Source: Muraenolepis orangiensis
Taxonomy: Eukaryota > Chordata > Actinopteri > Gadiformes > Muraenolepididae
Direction: 5' to 3'
DNA length: 64,000 nucleotides
Assembly: GCA_027704905.1 (NCBI GenBank)
Contig: CM051000.1
Span: 11,159,842-11,223,841 of the forward strand
Both the position numbers and the translations under genes were made by a program. The notes beneath the pieces are model-generated. The model saw only the letters and a program-made list of their open reading frames with translations, did not search any database and was not told the origin of the DNA. Positions 1 to 10,464 of the stretch are shown one piece after another; the stretch's first letter is position 1; every line of letters starts with the position of its first letter.

Positions 1-3000
1 GCTCATCCCTTCCGTTATATCTCGGCAGGCACATATGGCGTTCCTGTTGCATGCGCCTCCAACGGGAACGCCGTTTTATCCGCAGCATGCTCACGTTTCA
101 TTTTCCACTGTGCTGGGGCACTTGTTGTTGCAGGTTGTCAACAATCAACGGGCCACCTCTCCTTGCAGGACCTCTCCTCTCCTTTGTTTGACACACAACA
201 CAGCCAGACTCGGCCATGCGTTGCTATTCGGAGAGGGTTGTTACTCTGCAGCCCTGGATGTATGTTTTTTCTTTGTTGAAAAAGGTTCTCATGAGGTCAT
301 AGTGAACATTTGCTATTTTGGACCAAAATGTTGTTACAAACAATGGGACATTTGTGTTGTTTTCAATTGACTGCGCACCCTAGTCCAAGCGAGGGTGACG
401 TGGGTTTAGCTCCTGTTGAACCCAATGTGTCCGGGGTTTTTTTTCTGTAGAACCTTTACAACTGCTCCGATGGCTTTTGTTGTTGTTTACTCATAGGCGG
501 AAGGTCTCCTGCTAAAACAGGCGTTGGCTTTCCTATTAATTATTTTCAAGCAAGACCATTGCACGACATTGGTGGCCTCACCCTTTTAAAAGAAGGAAAT
601 AACATTGAGGTTTACTCCCATCACCTTATTCCATCCACCTATGAGGGCTTTCTCACCCCTATATCTAATGTGACAGCCAGCCCTCTCGGGTCCATCGATT
701 GCATTGACCCTTACCAGAGCAAGGGCCACATATTATTTTTGCAGTTGACAGCTGTCCTTAGGAATATGTTCATGGGGGTGGGGCAAGAAAGACAGATGTT
801 GCCAGTGAAGAGTCGGCCCTCTGTGAGCTTGCAACTGCCACCAGCATGACCTTCATCTGTTCTCAAAGCATTTATATTCACTTTATCATTGTGAGCTCTG
901 AGGCCACCCCATGGTGATTTAAATGACCATCGCAATCAATCATATTCAATCAACCGCTTCCAAGAATACCTTCAGTGGGGGCTTTTTCTGCTGAGCTACC
1001 GTCAAAGGACTTTCCTCATTTTTTCTATTTAAAATTGAATCGCTTTAGTAGATCAAATTGCATATTTCTCAACATTTGATGCCAGATAGGACCAATTCAT
1101 ATATGCATAATATTGGGAATTTGGACTGCAGTACCCATTGTAAAGGCTCTGTGCCTTTGTTATATATAGCTCATTTCATTTGTGTATAATCCCATGAAAA
1201 TATAAATCGTTGTTGTGTGTTTTAGTTACCTTAAAATAAGCCCTTTATGTCTACATAGGAAGCGACAAGTGGCTCTAGAACAGACACGTTTCCGAACACT
1301 ACCCCAATGCGGAACAATTAACAATCATAATCGCTATCTTAGCTATGACCTATAATATAACAGACTAAATAACTACTAATTTATGAATCTATCAAGGAAC
1401 CTCACCACTTTGACTCTTGGCTATTGCTTTTTGTCGACCATTGACCATTTTGGAAGTACCTACTGGCACCTTACCCATCGTAGCTTCTCCTACGTCGCTG
1501 GAAAGGGGTGGCGGGGCTATTCAGTTGGTTGCAATCTGATAGAATCTGATAGATCAATTGTGTTACTTTGTATTGATCCATTATACATCACAGTAGCACA
1601 GATACAGTGTAGCCTAAAATGAACAGAAGCAGTTTGAGCCTGTGACAGACAAAAATCCCTTCTGTGGGTCAAATGACGGACATTTTTCTATTTCTATAAA
1701 CAAATACAATAACATAAAAAATAAACAAATAAACAAATACCAAATGAATAAATAAAGGCCAATGAAAATGTATTATTTTGGTCCCCAGAAAATTGTGATA
1801 AAGGTATTTCCCTGTAATGTATAATGGCATGTCTCTGACGACATGACATTTAAAGCTTCCCTTTGGTAGCTCACCATGCTTCAGGGCTGTAAAGGTCATA
1901 GCTAAGCTGCAACTGATGTAGGATCAAGATGCACCTGTCCATGTTTCAGTTAATATGCTGTATGAAAACACAGAACCAACTAGAGGAAAAAAACACGGTG
2001 ACCAAACCAGAACAGTGCATTCAAATATTTTTGAAATTATTTAAATGTTTCGGATAATTCGTTTTTTATACTAGTCTTAAAAAAAAAGCCCCTTTAGCTG
2101 CAACCGTACAAGCAACCATTTGTAATGTTCCGGCTGTGCATAGACCAGATTTACAAGGTAAAGCCATGTACAATACATCCCACACGCGCACACACACACA
2201 CACAGTAAAAGGCATCATAGTGGGTATCATAACTCCTGTAGAGTTGTGTGGCCAAGGAGCAAACGCTTTTGCACAAACAACAACCTGACTGAAAGAATAC
2301 AGAATATCCTCCAGCTACGGCGCAATGAGTGCTGGGAATATTATGAATCTCTTAACCCTGACACTCAGTGAAATGGCAGGAATCCAGAAAGTGAAATGCA
2401 ATTTGCGATTTCATCGCGTCTGTTTATGTGGGCTGGGAGAGAAGATGAAGCTGCCTATTGATAGTTGCACCGTGTGGGTTTTAATGTATGCTGCATTTGG
2501 TTTATACTATTGTGTACAATGGGGAGCGTACTAAGGCTGACGTGTCCTACTAAGATGCAGATGTTTGGTTTTTTTGCTTGAGTGGTTGATGTTGGTTGTA
2601 AGGCAGTCTGGTAGAGTATATTATATATGTTGGCCCGTTCTTATGATGTCCACAGCAAATAGTGCATTTGCAAAACATTTGGTGTAATTGGTGGTCAAAT
2701 GCGTTATCCTACAATAGTGATACTGTTAATACTATTGACTATATATTAACTATTGAGCCAGTTTTGTGTTTTATGTAACGGCTAGCATTTGACAAAAGTG
2801 AAAATGTGTTTAACAATCAGTTCTTGGAATATTGGCTTTGTGTGTTTACAGTATAATGTTGTAATATTGTTTTTGGCAGTGTTTATACAAATGGACCATG
2901 GAATGTTATATTTGGATCTGGTTAAGTTCTATGAAGTTCTATGATCTATATGATTTGCTAATTGTTGTACTTGTACACATTTAGTACTGTTGTACTAAAT

Positions 3001-3061
3001 GTGTCCTGTCTTCACCCACACATCCACAGGCAAATCCGGACTAAAGCATGAACAAAAACAA
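1..3061. other. Non-coding stretch, upstream of or within luzp2 intron 1
   Basis: No coding exon, RNA gene or recognisable transposon is seen here. The open frames are short, have no family signature and do not end in plausible splice pairs. A short CA run lies near 2186-2204. The sequence is moderately AT-rich, as expected of fish intron or intergenic DNA. Confidence 0.6.
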
Positions 3062-3279
3062 TGTGCGGAACAAAAGGACTGCCAGGCGATAGTTTAGTTG
3101 CGAGACACTGCGGTCCTTTCTTTATTTTCCACTTCCTTATTTATCCCCAATACGTCAACACGTCACCCCGGTTGCTCCCCCCCCCGTCAACAACGTCATC
3201 CTCCCTTAAAGGCACATACCCTTGTGCATCACCCAACACCGGATGTGAATTATATTGTCCATACCCGTTGTCCCCTACA
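3062..3279 (-). repeat. 3' LTR of the CsRn1-like element
   Basis: This direct repeat of 218 bp matches the copy at 7188-7409. Alignment by eye shows one substitution, two single-base length differences (one in a C run) and a six-base deletion at the outer terminus. In element orientation it starts TGTAGGGGAC. Its outer end should read like the other copy, which ends CTCCTACA, but is shortened. The third pol frame stays open into this LTR and stops at 3141. Confidence 0.92.
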
Positions 3280-3740
3280 TGCGCCCCCCCAGAATTCACA
3301 AGAACAGGCTGTATAAGCCGTTGCGGACCCCGGATAATCCTGCCGAAACGGCTGCGGGTGTCCAGTGTCCGTGTTGCGACAGGACCAGTGACCACCAGAG
3401 GGTGATCGGAGGACTTGACGGCCAGAGGCAACCCCTGCGTCGTGGGGGAACCCGTAGCCACCGGAGGGTGGTCTGAGGTTTTGACGGTCGGGGGGTGGCC
3501 GCGCCTCGGCGGCTGAGCCACAGGAACCGGATGATCCAGGTCCACATGTGCTGGTTTTAGACGATCCACTGAGATGTGGTCCGGTTTCCCTCCTATGTCG
3601 ACCACGAACGATTTCTCCCCCGTCTCCAAAACCCGAAAAGGCCCATCATAAGGTGGCTGTAGCGGCGACCGATGGGCATCATGCCGGACAAAAACGTACT
3701 CTGCTGTGTGCAGATTAGGTGGCAAATACGCCTGCGGCAA
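3141..3740 (-). pseudogene. pol fragment 3: integrase C-terminal GPF domain and tail
   Basis: This frame continues pol after a frameshift near 3745-3765. Its first 60 residues hold the post-core integrase domain, with the motif YDGPFRVL (the GPY/F module, here GPF) followed by a short beta-rich stretch ending near DRLKPAH. No chromodomain is seen. After that comes a proline-rich tail with a two-copy internal repeat built on K(T/S)SDHP, at about 3375-3500. The frame then runs through the polypurine tract into the LTR, so the true C-terminus is uncertain. It begins with a non-ATG codon and is part of a polyprotein, not a separate gene. In the family this region helps integrase bind DNA and choose targets. 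Confidence 0.8.
3280..3292 (-). promoter_or_regulatory. Polypurine tract next to the 3' LTR
   Basis: Read on the - strand, a purine-rich run CTGGGGGGGCGCA directly precedes the start of the 3' LTR. This is where the plus-strand primer of an LTR retrotransposon is expected. Confidence 0.7.
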
Positions 3741-4789
3741 CCGGTGGGCAATGGCTGCCCATAAACCAGTTCAGCTGAGGAAGCCTGAAGGTCTTCCTTA
3801 GGGGCTGATCGGAGGCCTAGCATGACCCACGGAAGTTGGTCAACCCACCCACTGTCTCGGAGACTGGCCCTAAATGCGGCCTTCATTGACCTATGAAACC
3901 TCTCACACAGTCCATTGGCTTGAGGGTGATAAGCCGTTGTGCGGTGCAGCTTCACCCCGAGACCCTGGGCCACTGCACTCCAGAGTTCCGATGTGAACTG
4001 AGGCCCTCGGTCCGAGGTTATGTCCGGTGGGGCACCAAAACGGGCAACCCAGGTGCCGATGAATGCTCGTGCCACGTCCGCAGATGTAGTGGAAACCAGT
4101 GGAACTGCCTCTGGCCAACGTGTCGTCCTGTCAACCATGGTAAGGAGGTAGGTGCAACCGCGAGAGGGCGGCAGAGGCCCAACCAAGTCCACATGCACAT
4201 GATCAAACCGCCTTTCGGGCACCTTGAAAGGGGTTAATGGGGCCTTGGTGTGTCGGTGCACCTTGGCCCGTTGACACTCCACACAAGCATTAGCCCAATC
4301 TCGCACATCTCTTTTAAGTCCGTGCCAGACGAATTTGGCTGTCACCAACTGCTGTGATGCTTTCCTGCCCGGGTGGGAAAGGCAGTGGAGAGCATCGAAA
4401 ACCCGCCTCCTCCAAGCGGCAGGGACCACAGGGCGCGGCTGCCCAAGTGAAATGTCACAGAGGAGCGTGGAACCGGTGTCATCAAAAGGAATGTCCACCA
4501 ACTGTAGGCCTGTATCCGTGGCCTTACAATCCTGGACGTCCTTGTCGGAAAGCTGATCGGCTGCCATACATGCATAATCAATGCCGAGGTGGACCGTACT
4601 GATGATAGCCCGAGAGAGGCAGTCGGCGACAGGGTTGTTCTTCCCGGGAATATGTTGGATATCTGTAGTAAACTCTGAGATGGCGGACAATTGGCGTTGC
4701 TGGCGAGCAGACCATGGCTCTGAAACCTTGGCCATGGCAAATGCCAGAGGTTTGTGGTCAACAAACGCTGTAAATGGCCGGCCCTCCAA
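3593..4789 (-). pseudogene. pol fragment 2: RNase H C-terminus and integrase
   Basis: This 398-residue frame is in register with pol fragment 1, from which it is separated by a stop at 4904-4906; the sequence between the two is open. It starts in the distal RNase H domain (FVDHKPLAF) and the tether containing ADCLSRA. An HHCC zinc finger follows (HCLSH, then CVECQRAK). The integrase catalytic core has its first Asp in HVDLVGPLPP, the second in SDRGPQF and the Glu in LCERFH; the second Asp and the Glu are exactly 35 residues apart, as expected of an active-site D,D35E triad. The frame is lost after LVYGQPLPTG and its last 40 or so residues are out-of-frame translation. The enzyme would process and insert the retrotransposon cDNA, but this copy is broken. 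Confidence 0.9.
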
Positions 4790-4903
4790 CAGGAACCGGA
4801 AATGCCGTACTGCCAGGTGGAGGCTGAGAAGCTCCCGGTCGAAAGTGCTGTATTTCCGCTCACTGGCTCTGAGCTGCCGACTAAAAAAGGCGAGGGGTTG
4901 CCA

Positions 4904-6442
4904 TCACCCTTCGACTAGCTGCTCGTACACTGCCCCAACAGCATAATCTGACGCGTCGGTTGTGAGAGCGATCGGCGCCTCGGGTACTGGGTGCGCCAAC
5001 ATGGCCGCCTTAGCTAGGGCCTGCTTGGTGCCTTTGAAAGCTGTGTCCATATCCTCCGACCAAGCAAGAGTGAGTTTCGCAGGCTTCCCCTTGAGCACCT
5101 CGTAAAGGGGTTGCATGAGCTGGGCTGCCCTGGGCACAAAGCGATGATAGAAATTAACCATTCCCAAAAATTCCTGTAGCAACCGGACGGTGAGGGGCCG
5201 TGGAAACTTGCTCACAGCCTCCACTTTCGATGGCAGTGGCACTGCCCCATCCTTGGTGATGCGGTGCCCCAGGAAATCAATTACCGGCAGTCCAAACTGG
5301 CACTTCGCTGGGTTAACAATTAACCCATGCTGACTTAGGCGCTCGAACAGTGTGTGGAGATGAGCCATGTGCTCACCCTTTGAGGAGCTGGCGATGAGGA
5401 TGTCGTCTAAGTACGTGAACAGGAACGGCAGGTCCCTTAACACGCTGTCCATAAGGCGCTGAAATGCCTGGGCCGCGTTCTTAAGTCCAAAAGGCATTCG
5501 GAGGAACTCGAAGAGCCCAAACGGAGTGATTACCGCGGTCTTCGGAATGTCCTGTGTTTGTACTGGAACCTGGTGATAACCACGAACCAGGTCCACTTTA
5601 GAAAAAATAGCTTTCCCCGCTAGGCGAGCTGAAAAGTCCTGAATGTGCGGTATGGGGTAGCGGTCAGGGGTCGTAGCCTCATTTAGGCGCCGATAATCAC
5701 CACACGGACGCCAACCCCCGGTGGCCTTTGGCACCATATGGAGCGGCGAAGCCCAAGGGCTATTGGACCGTCGCACAATACCGAGGCTCTCCATCGCCCC
5801 AAACTCAGCCTTAGCAATAGCCAGCTTGCCTGGGTCCAGGCGTCGTGCACGGGCATATACTGGCGGGCCCGCAGTCGGTATGTAATGTTCCACCCCGTGC
5901 TTAACTGTAGCTGCTGAAAAGGTGGGCATCGTAAGGGCTGGGAACTCAGCCAGCATGCTAGAAAACTCAGAGGTAGTGAGTGTACTGGACAGCCTTGAAG
6001 AGCCAGAGCTACTGAGTTGACATGGAAAAGAACTAAAAGTCTCTGCGCTGACCAAGCGCCGGTTTTTAACATCCACCAGAAGACCATTAGCACACAGAAA
6101 ATCAGCGCCCAACAATGGGTTAGACACCTTGGCAGTAACAAATGTCCATGAGAACCGCTGCCCCTCAAAACACAATGTCACAACCCGTTCACCATAGGTT
6201 TGTATTGGACTACCGTTGGCCGCTTCTAGTGGTGCCCCCCGTACCCCCGCTTGTATATCCAGACTTGATGCCGGCAAAACGCTCACAGTAGCCCCCGTGT
6301 CGCATAGAAAACGCCGTCCTGACAGTGTGTCTCTGATGAACAATAAACTGCCTTCATGGCCAACACTCATGGCAGCTAGCGGGTGCTGGCCTTCCAGTTT
6401 CCCGACACATTTGCATGGGGGTAGTTGCATGGGGGTAGGCAT
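4904..6442 (-). pseudogene. pol fragment 1: protease, reverse transcriptase, start of RNase H
   Basis: This 512-residue frame holds an aspartic protease with CDTGA at residues 47-51 and its partner region LLGADFL near 111-117. A reverse transcriptase follows, with SPWASPLHMVPK near 228-239, the palm motif LRMPFGLKNA near 314-323 and the catalytic YLDD at 344-347. The RNase H start LTTDASDYAVGA is near the end. The frame stops at a TGA (4904-4906) where family members read on through RNase H; the next frame continues in register. At its start it overlaps gag by 67 bases in the -1 frame, which a local 14-bp tandem duplication explains. The family role is polyprotein cleavage and cDNA synthesis. 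Confidence 0.93.
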
Positions 6443-7077
6443 CTTCTAGCTTTAGCGCCATATTGTGCATGGTAGAAACACATGCCCGTGGTGTTTTGTT
6501 TCCTTGGAGGGTAGGGGGCTCTGGCCAGGGCAGCAGCCACAGCAGGTGATGCAGAGTCATCAACCTGGTACCCCACATTAGCCACTTTACCATGTTGTGT
6601 AGCAGCGAGAACTGCATCAGCCTCTTTAGCCAATGCACGATAGTCTGTAATGTGAGTATTGGCCAAAGCGGACCGTACTTGCCCTGGTAGCTGCTGTAGG
6701 AATATCTCTCTGAAGATGAAACACGGCTTGTGGTCGCCTGGTAGTAGAGCCAACATCCGATCCATCAGCTCCGATGGTTTAGCATCGCCCAGCCCCGGCA
6801 GAGACAGTAGTTGACGTGCCCGCTCAGACTCCGTCAGCCCGAAAGTCTCTAGTAGGACACCTTTCAGTGTTTCATACGAGTCCTCTGGAGGGTTCACGAG
6901 CAGATGCGCTACTCTGGACGCGGTAGCGCTGCCGAGGGCGGACACCACGTAATAGTATTTGGTCTCCTCATCTGTGATCCTCCGTATGGCGAACTGCGCC
7001 TCTGCCTGCGCGAACCAAACGGCAGCCTGCTGCTGCCAAAACTCCGGTAGCTTAATAGCTACAGCGTTTGTGCTCAT
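6376..7077 (-). CDS. Gag polyprotein with CHCC zinc knuckle (C-terminus altered)
   Basis: This 233-residue frame starts at an ATG 92 bases inside the element from the 5' LTR. It resembles the capsid region of CsRn1-like Gag proteins: KLPEFWQ near the start, WFAQAEAQF near 21-29, a mostly helical middle and then a zinc knuckle. The knuckle is C200-x2-H203-x9-C213-x3-C217, the CHCC arrangement known for CsRn1/Kabuki-type elements rather than the usual CCHC. The last 16 residues, after C217, are probably not original: they are read through the second unit of a 14-bp tandem duplication (6411-6438) and out of the pol frame. Gag would form the particle that packages element RNA. Confidence 0.88.
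   Translation of the reverse strand: MSTNAVAIKLPEFWQQQAAVWFAQAEAQFAIRRITDEETKYYYVVSALGSATASRVAHLLVNPPEDSYETLKGVLLETFGLTESERARQLLSLPGLGDAKPSELMDRMLALLPGDHKPCFIFREIFLQQLPGQVRSALANTHITDYRALAKEADAVLAATQHGKVANVGYQVDDSASPAVAAALARAPYPPRKQNTTGMCFYHAQYGAKARRCLPPCNYPHANVSGNWKASTR
6411..6438 (-). repeat. 14-bp tandem duplication at the gag/pol boundary
   Basis: TTGCATGGGGGTAG (+ strand) occurs twice head to tail, at 6411-6424 and 6425-6438. Fourteen is not a multiple of three, so the extra unit moves the frame. The zinc-knuckle motif is read just before it in the gag frame, and an equivalent start of it is read inside the pol frame, which indicates one continuous frame before the duplication. Confidence 0.9.
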
Positions 7078-7168
7078 GTTGAAAAAAAAATAAATAATAA
7101 TAATAATAATAATAAATTACTAAAAAAAAAAATGAATAAATAAGTAAGTCCTTGGAAGCGTCCAAAAA
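7078..7168 (-). other. Leader of the LTR element
   Basis: This short AT-rich untranslated leader lies between the primer site and the gag ATG. It contains two A runs (seen as T runs in the sense of the element) and an AAT/ATT trinucleotide run at about 7095-7115. Confidence 0.6.
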
Positions 7169-7186
7169 CGAACGTCAGGGTCACCA
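7169..7186 (-). promoter_or_regulatory. Primer binding site, tRNA-Trp type
   Basis: One base inside the 5' LTR, the - strand reads TGGTGACCCTGACGT. It begins with TGG, the complement of the CCA tail, and matches the complement of the 3' end of eukaryotic tRNA-Trp as I remember it except at one base. Use of tRNA-Trp is characteristic of the CsRn1 clade. Confidence 0.75.
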
Positions 7187-7187
7187 A

Positions 7188-7409
7188 TGTAGGAGTGCGG
7201 AACAAAAGGACTGCCAGACGATAGTTTAGTTGCGAGACACTGCGTCCTTTCTTTATTTTCCACTTCCTTATTTATCCCCAATACGTCAACACGTCACCCC
7301 GGTTGCTCCCCCCCCGTCAACAACGTCATCCTCCCTTAAAGGCACATACCCTTGTGCATCACCCAACACCGGATGTGAATTATATTGTCCATACCCGTTG
7401 TCCCCTACA
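7188..7409 (-). repeat. 5' LTR of the CsRn1-like element
   Basis: This 222-bp LTR starts TGTAGGGGAC and ends CTCCTACA on the - strand, so it has the TG...CA termini of LTR elements. It differs from the other LTR by one substitution, two one-base indels and six terminal bases. Confidence 0.92.
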
Positions 7410-8291
7410 AGATAACATTAAGATTTTTCACACAAATATAGAATTCATCAACATTAGGACCTAAACATTCAAACACACATTTCTGAATGTGTGTTTATTG
7501 ACAAATTGCTATTCCTTCCAAATATAAGACCATGTCTATATTTGCTCCTTGTAGGGAAAATACATTTGTCAATACATGTGTCACTGAATGACACCTAGAC
7601 ACCTTTTAAACAATCATCACCTATTCACAACATAGAATGAGATCAGAAAATACCTCATTTATAAATGATATGTAGTCAATGACCTCACAGAAGCTTCACT
7701 TATGTTGTATTTGAGTTCCCAACAGAAGACAAAAATACAAAAACCTCATAAAAAGGTGTGAGATAGAAGGGAGATACAAGGTGTGTGTGTGTGTGTGTGT
7801 GGAAATAGGACCAAAGTCACTTGACATAGTGCAGAGGATGTACTGCAGGATATTTGTTCTTGGCATGAGCAACCAGTCCTAAACCTGTCTCAGAACTTGC
7901 TTTATGTCAAGGTGCTATACAAAACAAACAACAGATGGGCCAGCCCTATCCCTGACTTTAATGCTCCTACTTCCTGTTTTGTCTTTGTTGGTTTTTGCGG
8001 GACACAATTTTAAAACAGCCTTACCTAGGAGGCATAACAAATCCATCCAATTTGTGTTTAATGTACAGTATGTTCAGAACAGCTGCAGGGTGTGCAACAT
8101 AAATGACAGTGAGACATACAGTACACCGTTGTCACAAAGAGATAGCAATGACAATATTTTAAAGTGTACATGCATGACCGGAATCATTTTGGCATGTAAG
8201 GTGTTTTTTCACTCACTAAAATACCCCACACTTAGAGTTAAACAGACATGGAACAGTGATAGAAGGCAAGCAGATTGAAATCTAAATCTAG
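7410..8291. other. Non-coding stretch with a short GT run
   Basis: Only a (GT) run of about 20 bases at 7781-7800 stands out. A frame near 7961 begins with a hydrophobic signal-like stretch (MLLLPVLSLLVFAG), but no splice donor follows it in the right place and nothing else supports a gene. Confidence 0.5.
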
Positions 8292-8526
8292 AGGATTGAA
8301 TCTTTATTGGTCACATACACATACACACAAAGTGTTTCTCTGCATTTAACCCATCCTAGTATTAGGAGCAGTGGGTAGCTATTGTATAAACAGTGCCCTG
8401 GGAGCAGTGTAGGGGTCTAGTGCCTTGCTCAATGGCACCTCGGCAGTGCCCAGATGTTTCGGGGAATTTAATCCGGCGACCCTCCGGTTCCCAAGCCAAG
8501 TCCTTACAGACTGAGCTACTGCCGCC
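8292..8526 (-). mobile_element. tRNA-derived SINE, family A
   Basis: On the - strand this starts with a tRNA-like head, GGCGGCAGTAGCTCAGTC (A box TAGCTCAGT), followed by a degenerate B box. The body includes TGAGCAAGGCAC, CTAATACTAGGATGG and TTAAATGCAGAG, and the tail reads GACCAATAAAGATTCAATCC. The same head, body and tail recur at 63214-63502 and 63546-63773. Confidence 0.85.
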
Positions 8527-8576
8527 TTTCCAATCAGCCCAAAATGTAAATAAGAATGTTTGTCCTTTGTGTGAAG

Positions 8577-8595
8577 GGGGGGGGGGGGGGGGGAG
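8577..8595. repeat. Poly-G run
   Basis: An almost pure run of G follows GTGAAG. It is a simple repeat of uncertain true length. Confidence 0.8.
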
Positions 8596-8894
8596 GGGTC
8601 ATTCTGAAAGAATTAATTTAGAAAATGTCACTTCAAATGGCGACAGGTGTGCATCCTCCAGGTAGTTGCAGGGCTGTACACTAGTCCTAGTTCCTTACGC
8701 ATCTACCACCATCAGCTGTCCACAGTCCTCCCGTGTCCACAGAGAACGAGCTCCAGGAGACCTGGGTATAATGGAGCTCCTACTGTGGCCGAGAGTTAAC
8801 AAATTGAAATGATACGGGGTTAAGTGTGAACAAAAGAGGGGCGAGTGAGGCTGGGCTGTCTTCAAAGTGCGGCACACTTTAATCTCTGAAATGT

Positions 8895-8978
<84 letters not shown>
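8895..8978. repeat. (CA)n microsatellite, about 84 bp
   Basis: An uninterrupted CA array. Confidence 0.97.
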
Positions 8979-8981
<3 letters not shown>

Positions 8982-9224
8982 CAGCAGTCATTTTGGCACC
9001 CACACTCTGCCACCTTTAATAGACTGGATAACGCTATATATATGATAATGATTATCAAGGGTCTTTTAGGTCTGATTTTCTTTCACACCCTTATGTTTGT
9101 ACTTCTTTAACATGTTGGCTGTTGGCTGGTCACCTCAGAATGAACCTAGAATCCCATGACCAACACATTAGCAAGATTACAACATCCTCTAGGATCCCAT
9201 GAAACACATGAGCAAGACTAGAGG

Positions 9225-9430
9225 GCACCCAGTAGAGATCATACCTTTGCCACACCAAAAAGTTCAGATTCAGATACACTAAAATTGAATAAACTCTTCC
9301 TTGGGCCATAAGTACTAAAACAAAGTTTGGTCCAATTCCGTACATAACTTTTTGCGTTATCTTGCCAACAGACAAACAAACAAACAGACAGAGAGACTAA
9401 CAGGGTGGCGAAAAACATAACCTCCTACCA
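9225..9430 (-). repeat. Dispersed repeat of AGGAGGTTATGTTTT type
   Basis: On the - strand this begins AGGAGGTTATGTTTTTCGCC. It continues with a GTCTGTTTGTTTGTTTGTC-like stretch, then AACGCAAAAAGTTATG, GGACCAAACTTTG, TGGCCCAAGGAAGAG and TGGCAAAGGTATGATCTC. A related copy in the other orientation starts at about 57488. I recognise this block as a repeat that is widely scattered in fish and other animal genomes, but I cannot assign it to a transposon class. Confidence 0.65.
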
Positions 9431-9558
9431 TCACATTCAGGCGAGATTACAAACATCCTCTATTTATATTTACATAAACGTTGTGTGAGCGAATGCCGAG
9501 TGCTGACTTGTACCAGTGTCTGCTGGTCCCTGCCACTGACCTATAACAAAGGTTGCCG

Positions 9559-9738
<180 letters not shown>

Positions 9739-10018
9739 AGATGGAGAGAGAGTGTGTCTTGTTGTGGTGTAAACCCTTGCCTGCAGGCCCTTGTGGCAGA
9801 CATCGGGGGGGTGATCCCGGCACACAGGACCAACATATCAATACGCCGTTCCCAGAACCACGGTCAGCTACACCAAAACTAATAGTCTTGATGAGTGTTC
9901 AGACACAAGAAGTTCACTGTGTGGCAAGAGAGTTTGGGAATAGTTACCATGGCAACCCCGTCTCCACAGCAGATACGTTCATTTCTATTTAGCATTGACA
10001 AAGGCTTTATAGAAAAAT

Positions 10019-10097
10019 CCCCCCCCCCCCCCCCCTCCACACACACACACACACATACACACACACACACACATACACACACACACACGCACACACA
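10019..10097. repeat. Poly-C followed by (CA)n
   Basis: About 16 C residues are joined to a CA array interrupted by two TA steps and one CG step. Confidence 0.93.
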
Positions 10098-10180
10098 TTC
10101 GGCATTGGCAATAGCCGCATGCTAGTGTATTGCAATGCAAAAATAACTTCACAGAAAAAGACCTGATGTGGGATAAATGG

Positions 10181-10264
10181 TGGGGGGGAGGGGGTGTGTG
10201 GGGGGGAGGGGGTGTGTGGGGTGTGTGTGTGGGGGGGGAGGGGGTGTGTGGGGGGGAGGGGGTG
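10181..10264 (+). repeat. G-rich minisatellite
   Basis: About four variable copies of a unit like GGGGGGGAGGGGGTGTGT. Runs of five to nine G separated by one to eight bases make it a strong candidate G-quadruplex former on the + strand. Confidence 0.9.
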
Positions 10265-10464
10265 CGGAGTGCACCATGTGAATTGGCTGACTGGCTTCCT
10301 CTCTGCACTAAAGGGTAGAAAAGTGACAGGCTGTAACCTGACTCAAAACCCCCTGGCTGTTGGCTTAGAGCTTCTATTTTCACTGCCCCCCTGATGTTGT
10401 GGTCCTTGAGTGTGCAGGCTGAGGTATTGACTTCCTATAGTCTCTTATTGGCAGGACTTTTCCC

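Larger units (their letters stand above)
3062..7409 (-). mobile_element. Ty3/gypsy LTR retrotransposon, CsRn1-like, defective
   Basis: A full-length LTR element lies on the - strand. Two near-identical LTRs (3062-3279 and 7188-7409) flank, in element order, a primer binding site, an AT-rich leader, gag, and pol with protease, reverse transcriptase, RNase H, integrase and a GPF-type tail, then a polypurine tract. The order protease-RT-RNase H-integrase is that of Ty3/gypsy. A primer site resembling the 3' end of tRNA-Trp and a CHCC rather than CCHC zinc knuckle in Gag are the two known hallmarks of the CsRn1 clade. No envelope-like frame is present. The coding region is broken by a 14-bp tandem duplication at the gag/pol boundary, an in-frame stop in RNase H and a frameshift after the integrase core. 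No target-site duplication could be recognised at the outer borders. The element is antisense to luzp2. Confidence 0.93.

Noticed and set aside
3893..4946. Several + strand frames of 60-120 codons across the LTR element
   Set aside because: They lie antisense to pol, whose motifs on the - strand are unmistakable.
6376..6442. Programmed -1 ribosomal frameshift between gag and pol
   Set aside because: An exact 14-bp tandem duplication explains the frame change, and no slippery heptamer is evident in the overlap.
7961..8020. Signal-peptide-like stretch MLLLPVLSLLVFAG as a candidate luzp2 first exon
   Set aside because: No GT donor lies at the required phase-2 position after it and the sequence does not resemble the LUZP2 N-terminus.
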